The notes under the pieces: generated by a model | Told to the model about the DNA's origin: nothing | The model's input: only the letters and a program-made list of their open reading frames with translations | The model's database searches: none | Shown here: positions 22,998 through 31,046 of the stretch, in pieces | Numbering within the stretch: position 1 is the first letter of the stretch | Layout of the letters: each line of letters begins with the position of its first letter | DNA from: Dorea sp. CAG:317 | GTDB lineage: Bacteria; Bacillota; Clostridia; Lachnospirales; Lachnospiraceae | NCBI GenBank assembly: GCA_000433535.1 | Contig: FR892657.1 | Span: forward strand, 7,900-48,680 | Direction: 5' to 3' | Length of the DNA stretch: 40,781 nt | Program-made: the position numbers and the translations under genes

Positions 22998-23663
22998 AGA
23001 TTCGATTCCATTTGCAATTGCTTTTGCAATCTCTTTTTGATAATCTTCTGAAGCTAATTTTTCCGCTTCCTCCTGATTGCTTAAAAACCCACATTCTACG
23101 ATCAGAATCGGAACTTCTGTGCGCTTCAGAAGATAATACGTAGTATTTGCCTTCACTTGTCTTGTATTATCCGGGTCCACCGCAAGCAGTGCCTCCTGCA
23201 GGATTCGGGCATCCTTCTCCCCACTTTCGGAATGTTCATAATAGAAAACCTGTGCTCCGTGAATACTTTCTTCATGATAACTATTCTGATGAATACTTAC
23301 TGCAAGATCCGGCTTCGTATCGTTGATTCGTTTCACTCTCGCCTTCATATCCTGCACTTTTCGATTACCATTTTCTCCTTCCGCCAGCGACTCATCCTTA
23401 TTTCGCGTCATAATCACACAGATTCCCTTTTTCTCAAGATACTTTTTTGTTTTCTTAGAAATAGAAAGATTGATATCCTTTTCTAAAACTCCATTAATTC
23501 CTACTTTTCCTGAATCGGATGATCCGTGACCGGCATCTAAAACCACAGTATACTCTTTTTTCTCCACTTTATCCGAGTTCACGTACTTTTCCAATTTTTT
23601 ACTTACCATCACTAATCCGGCAAGCGTCAGCATCACAAGAATCAATTCTATTTTTTTTCGCAA
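22983..23663 (-). CDS. N-acetylmuramoyl-L-alanine amidase, CwlD-like
   Basis: A membrane-anchored Amidase_3 enzyme of 226 residues. The N-terminal signal anchor is MRKKIELILVMLTLAGLVMV. Zinc ligands are His46 (DAGHG), Glu61 (LEKDIN) and His125 (SIHQNS), with catalytic Glu190 (IVECGFLSN). Length and single-domain layout match CwlD, which makes muramic-delta-lactam in spore cortex, but vegetative roles are possible. The start is a TTG (23661-23663). Its GGGAGG ribosome binding site lies inside the right arm of the terminator hairpin of the upstream gene. Confidence 0.87.
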   Translation of the reverse strand: MRKKIELILVMLTLAGLVMVSKKLEKYVNSDKVEKKEYTVVLDAGHGSSDSGKVGINGVLEKDINLSISKKTKKYLEKKGICVIMTRNKDESLAEGENGNRKVQDMKARVKRINDTKPDLAVSIHQNSYHEESIHGAQVFYYEHSESGEKDARILQEALLAVDPDNTRQVKANTTYYLLKRTEVPILIVECGFLSNQEEAEKLASEDYQKEIAKAIANGIESCLKD

Positions 23664-23669
23664 AAAAAA

Positions 23670-23722
23670 ATACCTCCCGACAGACTTTATTGATTCAATA
23701 TATGTCTGCCGGAGGCATTTTA
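23670..23722 (-). terminator. Terminator of the M24 peptidase gene, overlapping the amidase ribosome binding site
   Basis: On the minus strand, TGCCTCCGGCAGAC pairs with GTCTGTCGGGAGGTA around an AT-rich loop, followed by nine T's that run into the TTG start of the amidase. The right arm contains the amidase GGGAGG. Confidence 0.8.
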
Positions 23723-23750
23723 TATTATTTTATGCCAAATGATTCTTCAA

Positions 23751-24824
23751 TTAGCCTACGATTCTCCACTTCTTATCAACTGCGTTGAGAAGTTCATGTC
23801 CGTCCTCTGTTACAAGTACAAGGTCCTCAATACGAACACCATATTTTCCTTCAATGTAAATACCTGGTTCGATAGAGAAGATCATTCCCGGCTCAGCAAC
23901 ATTTTTGTTGATCGGGCTTACATCACCGTACTCGTGGTCTTCCTGTCCGATAAAGTGTCCAAGACGAATCTTCCAGTACTCGCTGTATCCAGCCTCGTCG
24001 ATAAGGTCTCTTGCCTGTGCATCAATATCACAGAAACGAGCGCCCGGTTTGATCACTGCTTCTGCTTTCTCAACTGCTGTGCGAACTAAATCATGGATTG
24101 CAGCCTGCTCGTCATCTACAGATTTGCAGTAGAAAGTTCTTGTCATATCTGAACAATATCCTTTCCATACACATCCCATATCGATCAATACACACTCTCC
24201 TGCTTTCAGAGTTCTTGTATCGCTTGGCTCATGATGCTGATCTGCTGCGTTTGGTCCAAAGCATACGATTGTATCAAAGCTTAATCCGCTTGCTCCTGCT
24301 GCAAAGAATTCGTTGTTAATAAAGTCAGCAACTTCTTTCTCTGTCATACCTTCTTTGATGAAGTCAGCAACTTTCTCCATTACCTTATCGTTGATAACAG
24401 AAGCCTCTTTCATGATTGCGATCTCTTCTTCATTCTTCACTGCACGAACTCCGTCTACACAGTCAGATCCCCAGATTGTCTTCATCTGTGGGCATCTCTC
24501 CTGAAGCGGAATGAGGAAACGTGCCGGCCATGTTTTATCGATACCAAGTACGCTCCCTGTATCGATGTGCTCCATCAGAACTCCGATCTGATCATCCATA
24601 TCACTAAACCATACTTCCTCAAATCCTGTATCAGATACATAGTACAGGTAGTTCAGGAATAACGTATGTTTTCCGTTAGATCTTAACAAAAGCGCATACA
24701 ATCTCTCACCTGGATTTACCATGATGCCTGTCAAGAAGCGGATGCTCAACGGATCAGATACAAGAAGCTGTGTCAGCCCTTTTTCCTCCATTTTAGCTAA
24801 TACTCTGTTGATTCTTTCGTTCAT
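23751..24824 (-). CDS. M24 family Xaa-Pro peptidase
   Basis: A 357-residue two-domain creatinase/prolidase fold protein. The N-terminal domain runs to about residue 125. The catalytic domain then shows Asp in 'LIDMGCVWKGYCSDMTRTF' (both metal aspartates), a His in 'LGHFIGQEDHEYGD', Glu in 'IFSIEPGIYI' and Glu in 'VRIEDLVLVTEDG'. The usual GHGIGLxxHE is altered to GHFIGQEDHE, with an acidic insertion after it, so the substrate may differ from plain Xaa-Pro dipeptides. The ATG follows AAGGAGAGATGAAACA. TATAAT at 24863-24868 (minus strand) is a probable -10. Confidence 0.87.
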   Translation of the reverse strand: MNERINRVLAKMEEKGLTQLLVSDPLSIRFLTGIMVNPGERLYALLLRSNGKHTLFLNYLYYVSDTGFEEVWFSDMDDQIGVLMEHIDTGSVLGIDKTWPARFLIPLQERCPQMKTIWGSDCVDGVRAVKNEEEIAIMKEASVINDKVMEKVADFIKEGMTEKEVADFINNEFFAAGASGLSFDTIVCFGPNAADQHHEPSDTRTLKAGECVLIDMGCVWKGYCSDMTRTFYCKSVDDEQAAIHDLVRTAVEKAEAVIKPGARFCDIDAQARDLIDEAGYSEYWKIRLGHFIGQEDHEYGDVSPINKNVAEPGMIFSIEPGIYIEGKYGVRIEDLVLVTEDGHELLNAVDKKWRIVG

Positions 24825-24950
24825 TGTTTCATCTCTCCTTGTCTGTAATAATTCTATATAAAATTATAGCACATACGAAACAAAAATAACAGACTATAGT
24901 TTAAAATGCGGTCTAAGATATTTTTAATAACACTATCATTAAAATTTATA

Positions 24951-26129
24951 TTAGATTCTTACTCCATCCTTCACAACTGCTTTCAGATTTAATTCCTGAT
25001 CCAGCAGCACCACGTTGCCTTTTTTACCTTTCGCAATAGAACCGTATCTGTCATATTCACCCAGACTCTTTGCCGGATTTACAGTTGCGCATGCAATCGC
25101 TGTTTCCAATGGAATTCCCATCTCTTTGACTGCCACACGCATACAATCCAGGAGGTTCGTTGCGGATCCTGCAAGCGCTCCGTTAGAGACTAAAGTCGCA
25201 CGGTTTCCGACTACATTTACATCAAGACCGCCCAGTGTATACTGCCCGTCCGGCATTCCTGTCGCACGCATGCTGTCACTGATTAAAATCATACGGTCCG
25301 CACCCATCATCTTAAATGTTGCGCGCACCATAGACGGATGAATATGAACACCGTCGCAGATCAGTTCTACATCTACGTGCTCACTGTCACACACTGCACC
25401 TACCACTCCCGGAGCGCGGTGTGTAAATGCGGGCATGGCATTATACAAATGTACCGCATGATTAGCTCCTGCCTGAAAAGCTTCCATCGCCTTATCGTAT
25501 CCTGCATTCGTATGCGCCAGCGAAATATTCACCTTATCCTTCATGGCACGGATAAATGACACTGCATCTTCATTTCTCTCCGGTGCAATACCTACGTATT
25601 TTACCAGCCCCTTGGACGCGTCAAGAAATCTCCGGCACACTTCTTCATTACATGTAATGATATTTCTCTCATCCTGCGCGCCTTTCTTCTCCACACTGAT
25701 AAACGGACCTTCCATATTTACCCCGATAAGATCCGCCTCCTTAGAACCGCCTTCCTTCGCACGCTTTTTGGCTTCTTCCTTATATTCCGCTGCCGTCTCC
25801 AATATGTTTTCCAGTTCCTCAACCGGAAGGGTCATGGTTGCCGGCGAGATTGCTGTCACACCAATGGATGCCTCATATCTGGCAATCTCTTCGATTGCTT
25901 CTTTCGTTCCATCACAGAAATCATACCCCATACATCCGTGAAAATGAAGATCGATAAGCCCCGGAATGGCATAGCAGCCTTCTCCGTCCAATACTTCTTC
26001 TCCAGCCTCAGGCTCTGCATCTACGCCGGAAACAACATGGCTGTCCCCGATCATTCCGTCACGGATCACAATCTCACCGTCTGTAAACTGCTGATCCTCT
26101 GTGTACACTCTCACATTTTTAATAATCAT
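24951..26129 (-). CDS. nagA: N-acetylglucosamine-6-phosphate deacetylase
   Basis: Converts GlcNAc-6-P to glucosamine-6-P. 392 residues from ATG 26127-26129 (MIIKNVRVY), which has GGAGG eight bases upstream. Amidohydrolase motifs are 'GLIDLHFHGCMGYD', 'NMEGPFIS', 'SLAHTNAGYD', 'GANHAVHLYNAMPAF', 'ICDGVHIHPSM' and the catalytic Asp in 'LISDSMRATG'. The HxH in 'LHFHG' replaces the HxN seen at this position in E. coli NagA, as in Bacillus-type enzymes, which would allow a second metal. Last gene of the sialic-acid cluster, 45 bp after the RpiR regulator. No nagB is in the window. Confidence 0.94.
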   Translation of the reverse strand: MIIKNVRVYTEDQQFTDGEIVIRDGMIGDSHVVSGVDAEPEAGEEVLDGEGCYAIPGLIDLHFHGCMGYDFCDGTKEAIEEIARYEASIGVTAISPATMTLPVEELENILETAAEYKEEAKKRAKEGGSKEADLIGVNMEGPFISVEKKGAQDERNIITCNEEVCRRFLDASKGLVKYVGIAPERNEDAVSFIRAMKDKVNISLAHTNAGYDKAMEAFQAGANHAVHLYNAMPAFTHRAPGVVGAVCDSEHVDVELICDGVHIHPSMVRATFKMMGADRMILISDSMRATGMPDGQYTLGGLDVNVVGNRATLVSNGALAGSATNLLDCMRVAVKEMGIPLETAIACATVNPAKSLGEYDRYGSIAKGKKGNVVLLDQELNLKAVVKDGVRI

Positions 26130-26174
26130 CTTTGCTACCTCCAATTTTTCATCAACATATCACATACTCAAATG

Positions 26175-27017
26175 CTATTCGAACATCCCGCGGCGCCCGA
26201 CTTTTCCCTCTTCCAGCGCCCGGAGTGTATTATCATGGAAACTTTCTTTTTTCGGTTTATCCTGCTCTACATAATAAGAATAAATAAGGTCCAGCATGAC
26301 AAGAATCGGAAATTGCGGCGAGATCACATTTCCGTGATTCAGATGCCGAAGTGATGGCAGCAGCAAAACTTCACTGCAGTACTCCGCATAAGAATCCTTG
26401 TTCTGGGCAGTGATCATAACCGTCTTGGCACCCCGTTTGTGCGCCTCTCGCAAGAGATACCGGACGCCTTCCGTCTCGCCGCTGATACTGATTCCAAATA
26501 CCAGACAGCGCTTATCCTGAAATACTGCCTGCATCCGCATCCTGTCGCTGTCCTGAAGCGAATCGATATCCACACCGATACGCATGAACCGAAGTTCCAT
26601 CTCACTGGCGGCAAGACCGGAGCTTCCTTTCCCGCAGACAAACACACGCTCTGCCTGATTCAGATATTTCCCAATCCTTCCGATCTGCTCTTCATCCACC
26701 AGACTGTAGGTTTTGTTCAGCAGCTCCTGATAAGCGTTCAAAACCATTCTCGTATTTCCGGTCATAGACTCCTTTTTTTCCACCAACGTTTCCTCGTACT
26801 GGTATACGAACTCCCGATAGCCTCTATAACCGCATTTTTTTGCAAATCTGGAAAGCGACGCCTCGGATACAAATAATTTTGCGGCAACTGTTTTCGCCGA
26901 AAAATCCATTTTCTCATGGTTGTGAATAAAAAAATCCGCAATGTTTTTCTCTACCATTGTAAAATTATTGTAATTCGATTCTATGATCGGTACTACCGAC
27001 TTTACATAATATTCCAT
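26175..27017 (-). CDS. MurR/RpiR family transcriptional regulator, likely NanR of this cluster
   Basis: 280 residues. The N-terminal HTH_6 domain includes 'FSAKTVAAKLFVSEASLSRF' followed by AKKCGYRGYREF. The C-terminal SIS sugar-phosphate isomerase fold includes 'VFVCGKGSSGLAASEMELRF' and 'LVFGISISGETEGVRYLL'. SIS domains bind phosphosugars, so GlcNAc-6-P or ManNAc-6-P is the likely effector. It lies between the kinase and nagA genes. The inverted repeat at the promoter in front of the kinase gene (27979-28012) is the best operator candidate. Whether it represses or activates is inference. Confidence 0.9.
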   Translation of the reverse strand: MEYYVKSVVPIIESNYNNFTMVEKNIADFFIHNHEKMDFSAKTVAAKLFVSEASLSRFAKKCGYRGYREFVYQYEETLVEKKESMTGNTRMVLNAYQELLNKTYSLVDEEQIGRIGKYLNQAERVFVCGKGSSGLAASEMELRFMRIGVDIDSLQDSDRMRMQAVFQDKRCLVFGISISGETEGVRYLLREAHKRGAKTVMITAQNKDSYAEYCSEVLLLPSLRHLNHGNVISPQFPILVMLDLIYSYYVEQDKPKKESFHDNTLRALEEGKVGRRGMFE

Positions 27018-27041
27018 GTGCCCCGCCTTTCCCGTATCTTT

Positions 27042-27956
27042 CTATCTCCGTTCTTTCTTCTGCATATTTTGAAAATGATAATATGCTCCAAGCATTCCTG
27101 CATCATTTCTGTGCTTTGCAAATGCAAGCTTCGTATGCTCTGCGATACTCGGAACCAGATATTTTCTAAGTGAAGCTTCGATCCTGCCTCTTAAATATTC
27201 TTCCTGCGCCATCACTCCGCCGCCAAGAACAACCACCTCCGGATTCATCACATAACAGATGTTGGCAATCCCACGCCCCAGCACATCTGCCATCTCATCA
27301 ATCGCCCGGATACAGAGTTTATCTCCTTTTTTTGCTTCCTCGAAAATATGATAGCCGTTCCAGTTCTCTTCCGGCTCATTTTTCCACTCTGCTACTTTTC
27401 TCGTCAGAATACTTGCCGCTCCAAGTGTCTGAAAATCGCTTCCTTCCATATGCATATAGCCCACTTCGCAGGCGCTTCCGGAACATCCGTGATACACCTC
27501 TCCGCCGATGACCATACTTCCGCCGATTCCGGTTCCGATGGTCAGCATCAGCGCACTTTTACTTCCCTTAGATGCGCCGGACATATACTCTGCAAGTCCT
27601 GCACAATTTACATCATTTTCCACTTCACACGGAACGTGGAAACGCGCTTCCATGACCGCTTTAAAACGGGTGCCGATATAATTGGGAATCAGCGGCGCTG
27701 AATAGAATATCTCACCTTTTTCCGTGTCTACCATTCCGGCGGTGGAAATACAGATTCCGAGAAGCTGCTCTTTGAGCACCTTGCCGGACGCTAAGAATTC
27801 TTCCACAATCCCTTCTGCTTTTTTCAAGATCTCCGGTCCGCCCTTATAAGCCTCTGTAGCCATCTCATACCGTTCCAGAATTACACCCTGTTCTGTGAGG
27901 ATTCCGTATTTGATCGCCGTTCCCCCAATATCAATACTAATATATTTTTTCTCCAT
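27042..27956 (-). CDS. nanK: ROK family kinase, probable N-acetylmannosamine kinase
   Basis: 304 residues from ATG 27954-27956 (MEKKYISIDIGG); AGGAGG lies ten bases upstream. An in-frame ATG at 27978-27980 abuts an inverted repeat. The phosphate loop is DIGGTAIKYG (8-17), the catalytic region 'VENDVNCAGLAEYM', and the second glycine motif 'TIGTGIGGSMV'. The usual ROK zinc site is missing: 'EVGYMHMEGSDFQTLGAAS' stands where others have EIGH...CxCGxxGC. Position between the YhcH gene and the RpiR regulator in a nan cluster argues for ManNAc phosphorylation; glucokinase activity cannot be excluded. Confidence 0.85.
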   Translation of the reverse strand: MEKKYISIDIGGTAIKYGILTEQGVILERYEMATEAYKGGPEILKKAEGIVEEFLASGKVLKEQLLGICISTAGMVDTEKGEIFYSAPLIPNYIGTRFKAVMEARFHVPCEVENDVNCAGLAEYMSGASKGSKSALMLTIGTGIGGSMVIGGEVYHGCSGSACEVGYMHMEGSDFQTLGAASILTRKVAEWKNEPEENWNGYHIFEEAKKGDKLCIRAIDEMADVLGRGIANICYVMNPEVVVLGGGVMAQEEYLRGRIEASLRKYLVPSIAEHTKLAFAKHRNDAGMLGAYYHFQNMQKKERR

Positions 27957-27978
27957 CGTTCGTTTGCCTCCTCTAAGC

Positions 27979-28012
27979 ATAATGAGGAATCCACTTGCCT
28001 ATTCCTCATTAT
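27979..28012. promoter_or_regulatory. Perfect 12-10-12 inverted-repeat operator at the nanK promoter
   Basis: ATAATGAGGAAT at 27979-27990 and ATTCCTCATTAT at 28001-28012, with a 10-bp spacer. One arm overlaps the -10 hexamer (28008-28013) and the rest spans the expected +1, the classical place for a repressor. As RNA it would also form a leader hairpin just upstream of the ribosome binding site. Confidence 0.7.
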
Positions 28013-28036
28013 AATATATTGAAATATTTTCCGCAA
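28008..28036 (-). promoter_or_regulatory. Internal promoter for nanK-rpiR-nagA
   Basis: On the minus strand TTGCGG (28031-28036), a 17-bp spacer, TATAAT (28008-28013). It allows kinase, regulator and nagA to be expressed separately from the nanE-nanA-transporter part. Confidence 0.6.
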
Positions 28037-28055
28037 TCGCTTCTCATTGCACGAA

Positions 28056-28087
28056 GAGGCAAGGCGGAACTTCTTCCGTCTTGCCTC
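28056..28087. other. 14-bp stem-loop after the YhcH-family gene
   Basis: 28056-28069 pairs with 28074-28087 (one wobble), loop CTTC. It starts 8 bp downstream of the yhcH stop in the minus-strand transcript. There is no U-run, so it may protect the upstream mRNA from 3' decay or cause partial termination. Confidence 0.6.
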
Positions 28088-28095
28088 ACCGCCTG

Positions 28096-28548
28096 TTATT
28101 TTATACGAATCTTAAAGATTGCTTTTTTAATTGTCTCCGGCCCATCTACTGCCACAGCTGTGCGATGTCCGTCGCTCGGATAACAGATCAGGAAATCTCC
28201 GTCCCGGAGGATTACTGAGCTGTTCTTTTCTCCGTCCATCGGAAGAAAATCATCTTTTTCCACGAACTCTTTCACATCCATATTCTGAATAAAGTTCAGA
28301 TCAATCTGTTCTGTCCCGCGAAGCATAAGATGAAGATCCAGATATTGTCTGTGCGCCTCCCAGAATCTCTCTTCGGCTGTTGTTGTAGTATACTCCACAA
28401 CATTTACAAACAAACGGTCACCGTCTATCTCATGGCTTCCTTTTTCATAGGATACAAGCTCATGCTCTCTTGCATAAGCAAAGCATTCTTTGATCTGTTC
28501 CTCCAAAAATGGATACTCTTCAAGATTTTGAATATTTCCGAAAATCAT
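28096..28548 (-). CDS. YhcH/YjgK/YiaL family protein, probable N-acetylneuraminate anomerase
   Basis: 150-residue cupin-like protein (DUF386). The family signature 'FWEAHRQYLDLHLMLRGTEQ' carries a Glu/His metal-binding pair; further conserved blocks are 'DDFLPMDGE' and 'DGDFLICYPSDGHRTAVAVD'. The E. coli homologue in the nan operon (NanQ) accelerates sialic acid ring opening so that the lyase gets its open-chain substrate. Its place 12 bp after the transporter gene and before the kinase supports that role here. ATG is preceded by AAGGAGAATAG. Confidence 0.9.
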   Translation of the reverse strand: MIFGNIQNLEEYPFLEEQIKECFAYAREHELVSYEKGSHEIDGDRLFVNVVEYTTTTAEERFWEAHRQYLDLHLMLRGTEQIDLNFIQNMDVKEFVEKDDFLPMDGEKNSSVILRDGDFLICYPSDGHRTAVAVDGPETIKKAIFKIRIK

Positions 28549-28560
28549 AATCTATTCTCC

Positions 28561-30066
28561 TTAGTTTTTGTATACGGTTGTATATGGAGCCGGCACGGAG
28601 GTATCTCCTTTTACCTTTCTCCAGATCAGGCTTGCCGGAATTCCGACAACAAGTGAAACCGCAATAGAGATCAGTGAGTAAGACCAGATTGTTACGGACT
28701 CTGCCGGTACGAAATATTTGATTCCGATCATCACTGCAGATGCTGCGATAAATGCAAGTGTTGCTCCGAATGTATTTGCCACCTTCGTAAATGCTCCGAG
28801 GATGAATGTTCCGATCAGAATTCCAAGTACCAGTCCCATAAATCCATTGAACCATTCGTATGCAGATTTCACACCGCCGTTAGCCAGTACCATAGCAACA
28901 ACGATAGAGAAGATTCCCACGATCAGAGATACATACTGACCAATCTTTGTCTGCTTTTCAAAGCTTAATTCCTTCTTGGACAGACGAGCCTGAATATCTA
29001 ATGTCCAGCTTGCTGCCACAGAGTTCAGTCCGGTTGACAATGTGGACTGAGATGCTGCGTAGATCGCTGCAAGAAGAAGACCTGTAATACCTACCGGAAG
29101 TTCAAAGGCAATATAAGATGCAAAGATCTGATCCTGTGCTGCTGCCGGTGGAAGTGCATTCTGCTGATAGAATACATAGAGTCCTGTACCAATCAGATAG
29201 AACACTGTCGCAATAAAGATAGATAACGCTCCATTTGTAAGCATCATTTTATTTAATTTCTTTGTATCTGTTGTTGTTGTAAATCTCTGTACAATATCCT
29301 GACTGGATACATAAGAACCCATAGTGTTGAAGCCGGCTCCTACGATCATGATAAATACACTGTCCTTCAAAATATTGATGTCGAAGATCGGCTGGTCAAC
29401 AGCAAGGAATTTGTGATCTGCTGTAAATGCCGTAAAGATTGCTCCAAGTCCGCCATCAATGTGTGCCAGAAGGAATACCAATGCAAATGTAACACCGATC
29501 AAAAGCACGGAACCCTGAATAAAGTCTGTCCAAAGTACGGATTTTAATCCACCTGTATAAGAGTAAATGATTGCGATCACACCCATAACAATAATCAATA
29601 CATTTACACTGATTCCGGTCAGGCTTCCAAGTACCATACATGGAAGGTACATAATGATAGACATACGTCCTACCTGATAAATAATGAACATTACTGCGCC
29701 AAGAACACGAAGTCCTTTGCTTCCGAAACGCAGCTCAAGATAGTGATAAGCAGTATCAATATCAAGCTTACTGTAAATCGGAAGGAAGAATCTGATCGTA
29801 AGTGGAATTGCCAGCAGCATACCAAGCTGTGCAAACCACATGATCCATGTTCCTGCATATGAGTTTCCTGCCAGTGACAAGAATGAAATCGGGCTCAATA
29901 AGGTTGCGAAAATAGATACGGAAGTTACCCACCACGGAACTGTTCCATCTCCTTTAAAATACTCTTTTCCTTTCATCTCCTTCTTAGCGAAGTGAAGTCC
30001 GGCAAGCAGAACCGCCGCCAAATACACCACTAAGATCACAAGGTCGATCATCGTAAATCCCTGCAT
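28561..30066 (-). CDS. Sodium:solute symporter (SSS family), probable sialic acid transporter
   Basis: A 501-residue polytopic membrane protein with about 13 helices. The N-terminal 'MIDLVILVVYLAAVLLAG', the sodium-site region 'SIFATLLSPISFLSLAGN' and 'IYSYTGGLKSVLWTDFIQG' are typical of the SSS family. Position directly after nanA and before the YhcH gene indicates uptake of N-acetylneuraminate with sodium, as for SiaT/NanT-type SSS proteins. Substrate is inferred from context. AGGAGGATAAGAC precedes the ATG. Confidence 0.88.
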   Translation of the reverse strand: MQGFTMIDLVILVVYLAAVLLAGLHFAKKEMKGKEYFKGDGTVPWWVTSVSIFATLLSPISFLSLAGNSYAGTWIMWFAQLGMLLAIPLTIRFFLPIYSKLDIDTAYHYLELRFGSKGLRVLGAVMFIIYQVGRMSIIMYLPCMVLGSLTGISVNVLIIVMGVIAIIYSYTGGLKSVLWTDFIQGSVLLIGVTFALVFLLAHIDGGLGAIFTAFTADHKFLAVDQPIFDINILKDSVFIMIVGAGFNTMGSYVSSQDIVQRFTTTTDTKKLNKMMLTNGALSIFIATVFYLIGTGLYVFYQQNALPPAAAQDQIFASYIAFELPVGITGLLLAAIYAASQSTLSTGLNSVAASWTLDIQARLSKKELSFEKQTKIGQYVSLIVGIFSIVVAMVLANGGVKSAYEWFNGFMGLVLGILIGTFILGAFTKVANTFGATLAFIAASAVMIGIKYFVPAESVTIWSYSLISIAVSLVVGIPASLIWRKVKGDTSVPAPYTTVYKN

Positions 30067-30105
30067 GTCTTATCCTCCTAAAATACTCTCTGATTTCTTT
30101 ATATC

Positions 30106-31023
30106 CTATAAAAACTTTTCTTTTGCATCACGTACCATTTTAGCTGCTTCTTCAACAATCGCCATATCACTTTCGATCAGTGCCGGAAGAGGCTCTCTTA
30201 CTCCGCCAAGTTCAAGACCTTCGTTGATTTTAAGCATTGCTTTGATCACACCGTACATATTGCCGTGTGCGGAACACATTTTATAAATGATCTCGTTAAC
30301 TGCATACTGAAGCTCTCTTGCTTTCTCCATCTCTCCTGCAATCACATGTTCATTTAATTTAAGGAAAAGCTCCGGCATAACGCCATAAGTTCCGCCGATT
30401 GCGCCCTCTGCTCCGATAACACGTCCACTCATGAACTGCTCGTCCGGACCGTTAAAGATTACGTAATCCTCTCCTGCTGCAGCTTTAAACATCTGAATAT
30501 CCTGTACCGGCATAGAAGAATTCTTAACACCGATCACTCTTGGATTCTTTCTCATCTCAGCAAACAGGTTCATTGTAAGTGCAACACCTGCAAGCTGTGG
30601 AATGTTGTAAATCACAAAATCTGTGTTTGGTGCTGCTGCGCTGATATCATTCCAGTACTGTGCAATTGCATATTCCGGTAAATGGAAATAAATCGGAGGA
30701 ATTGCTGCGATTGCATCAACTCCAAGACTCTCTGCATGTCTTGCAAGCTCCTGACTGTCTTTTGTATTGTTACATGCAACATGGGCGATAACTGTAAGTT
30801 TTCCTTCTGCTGCTTTCATTACATTTTCAAGTACGATCTTCTTATCTTCCACGCTCTGATAAATACATTCTCCTGAAGAACCATTTACGTAGACGCCCTT
30901 CACACCTTTTTCAATAAAATACTTTGTCAGCGCCTGTACGCCTTCCGGGCTGATGTTGCCCTCCTTGTCATAACATGCATAAAATGCCGGGATAACTCCT
31001 TTGTACTTGTCCAGATTTCTCAT
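30106..31023 (-). CDS. nanA: N-acetylneuraminate lyase
   Basis: Cleaves N-acetylneuraminate to ManNAc and pyruvate. 305 residues, DHDPS superfamily TIM barrel. The carboxylate-binding GSSGE is at 48-52, the catalytic Tyr at 139 (YNIPQLAGV) and the Schiff-base Lys at 167 (IGVKNSS). The 'IPQLAG' and 'FNGPDEQFMSGRVIGAEGAI' features separate it from dihydrodipicolinate synthase. AAGGAGAAGGTATC precedes the ATG. Second gene of the cluster, 23 bp after nanE. Confidence 0.95.
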   Translation of the reverse strand: MRNLDKYKGVIPAFYACYDKEGNISPEGVQALTKYFIEKGVKGVYVNGSSGECIYQSVEDKKIVLENVMKAAEGKLTVIAHVACNNTKDSQELARHAESLGVDAIAAIPPIYFHLPEYAIAQYWNDISAAAPNTDFVIYNIPQLAGVALTMNLFAEMRKNPRVIGVKNSSMPVQDIQMFKAAAGEDYVIFNGPDEQFMSGRVIGAEGAIGGTYGVMPELFLKLNEHVIAGEMEKARELQYAVNEIIYKMCSAHGNMYGVIKAMLKINEGLELGGVREPLPALIESDMAIVEEAAKMVRDAKEKFL

Positions 31024-31046
31024 GATACCTTCTCCTTTTCTTTTTC

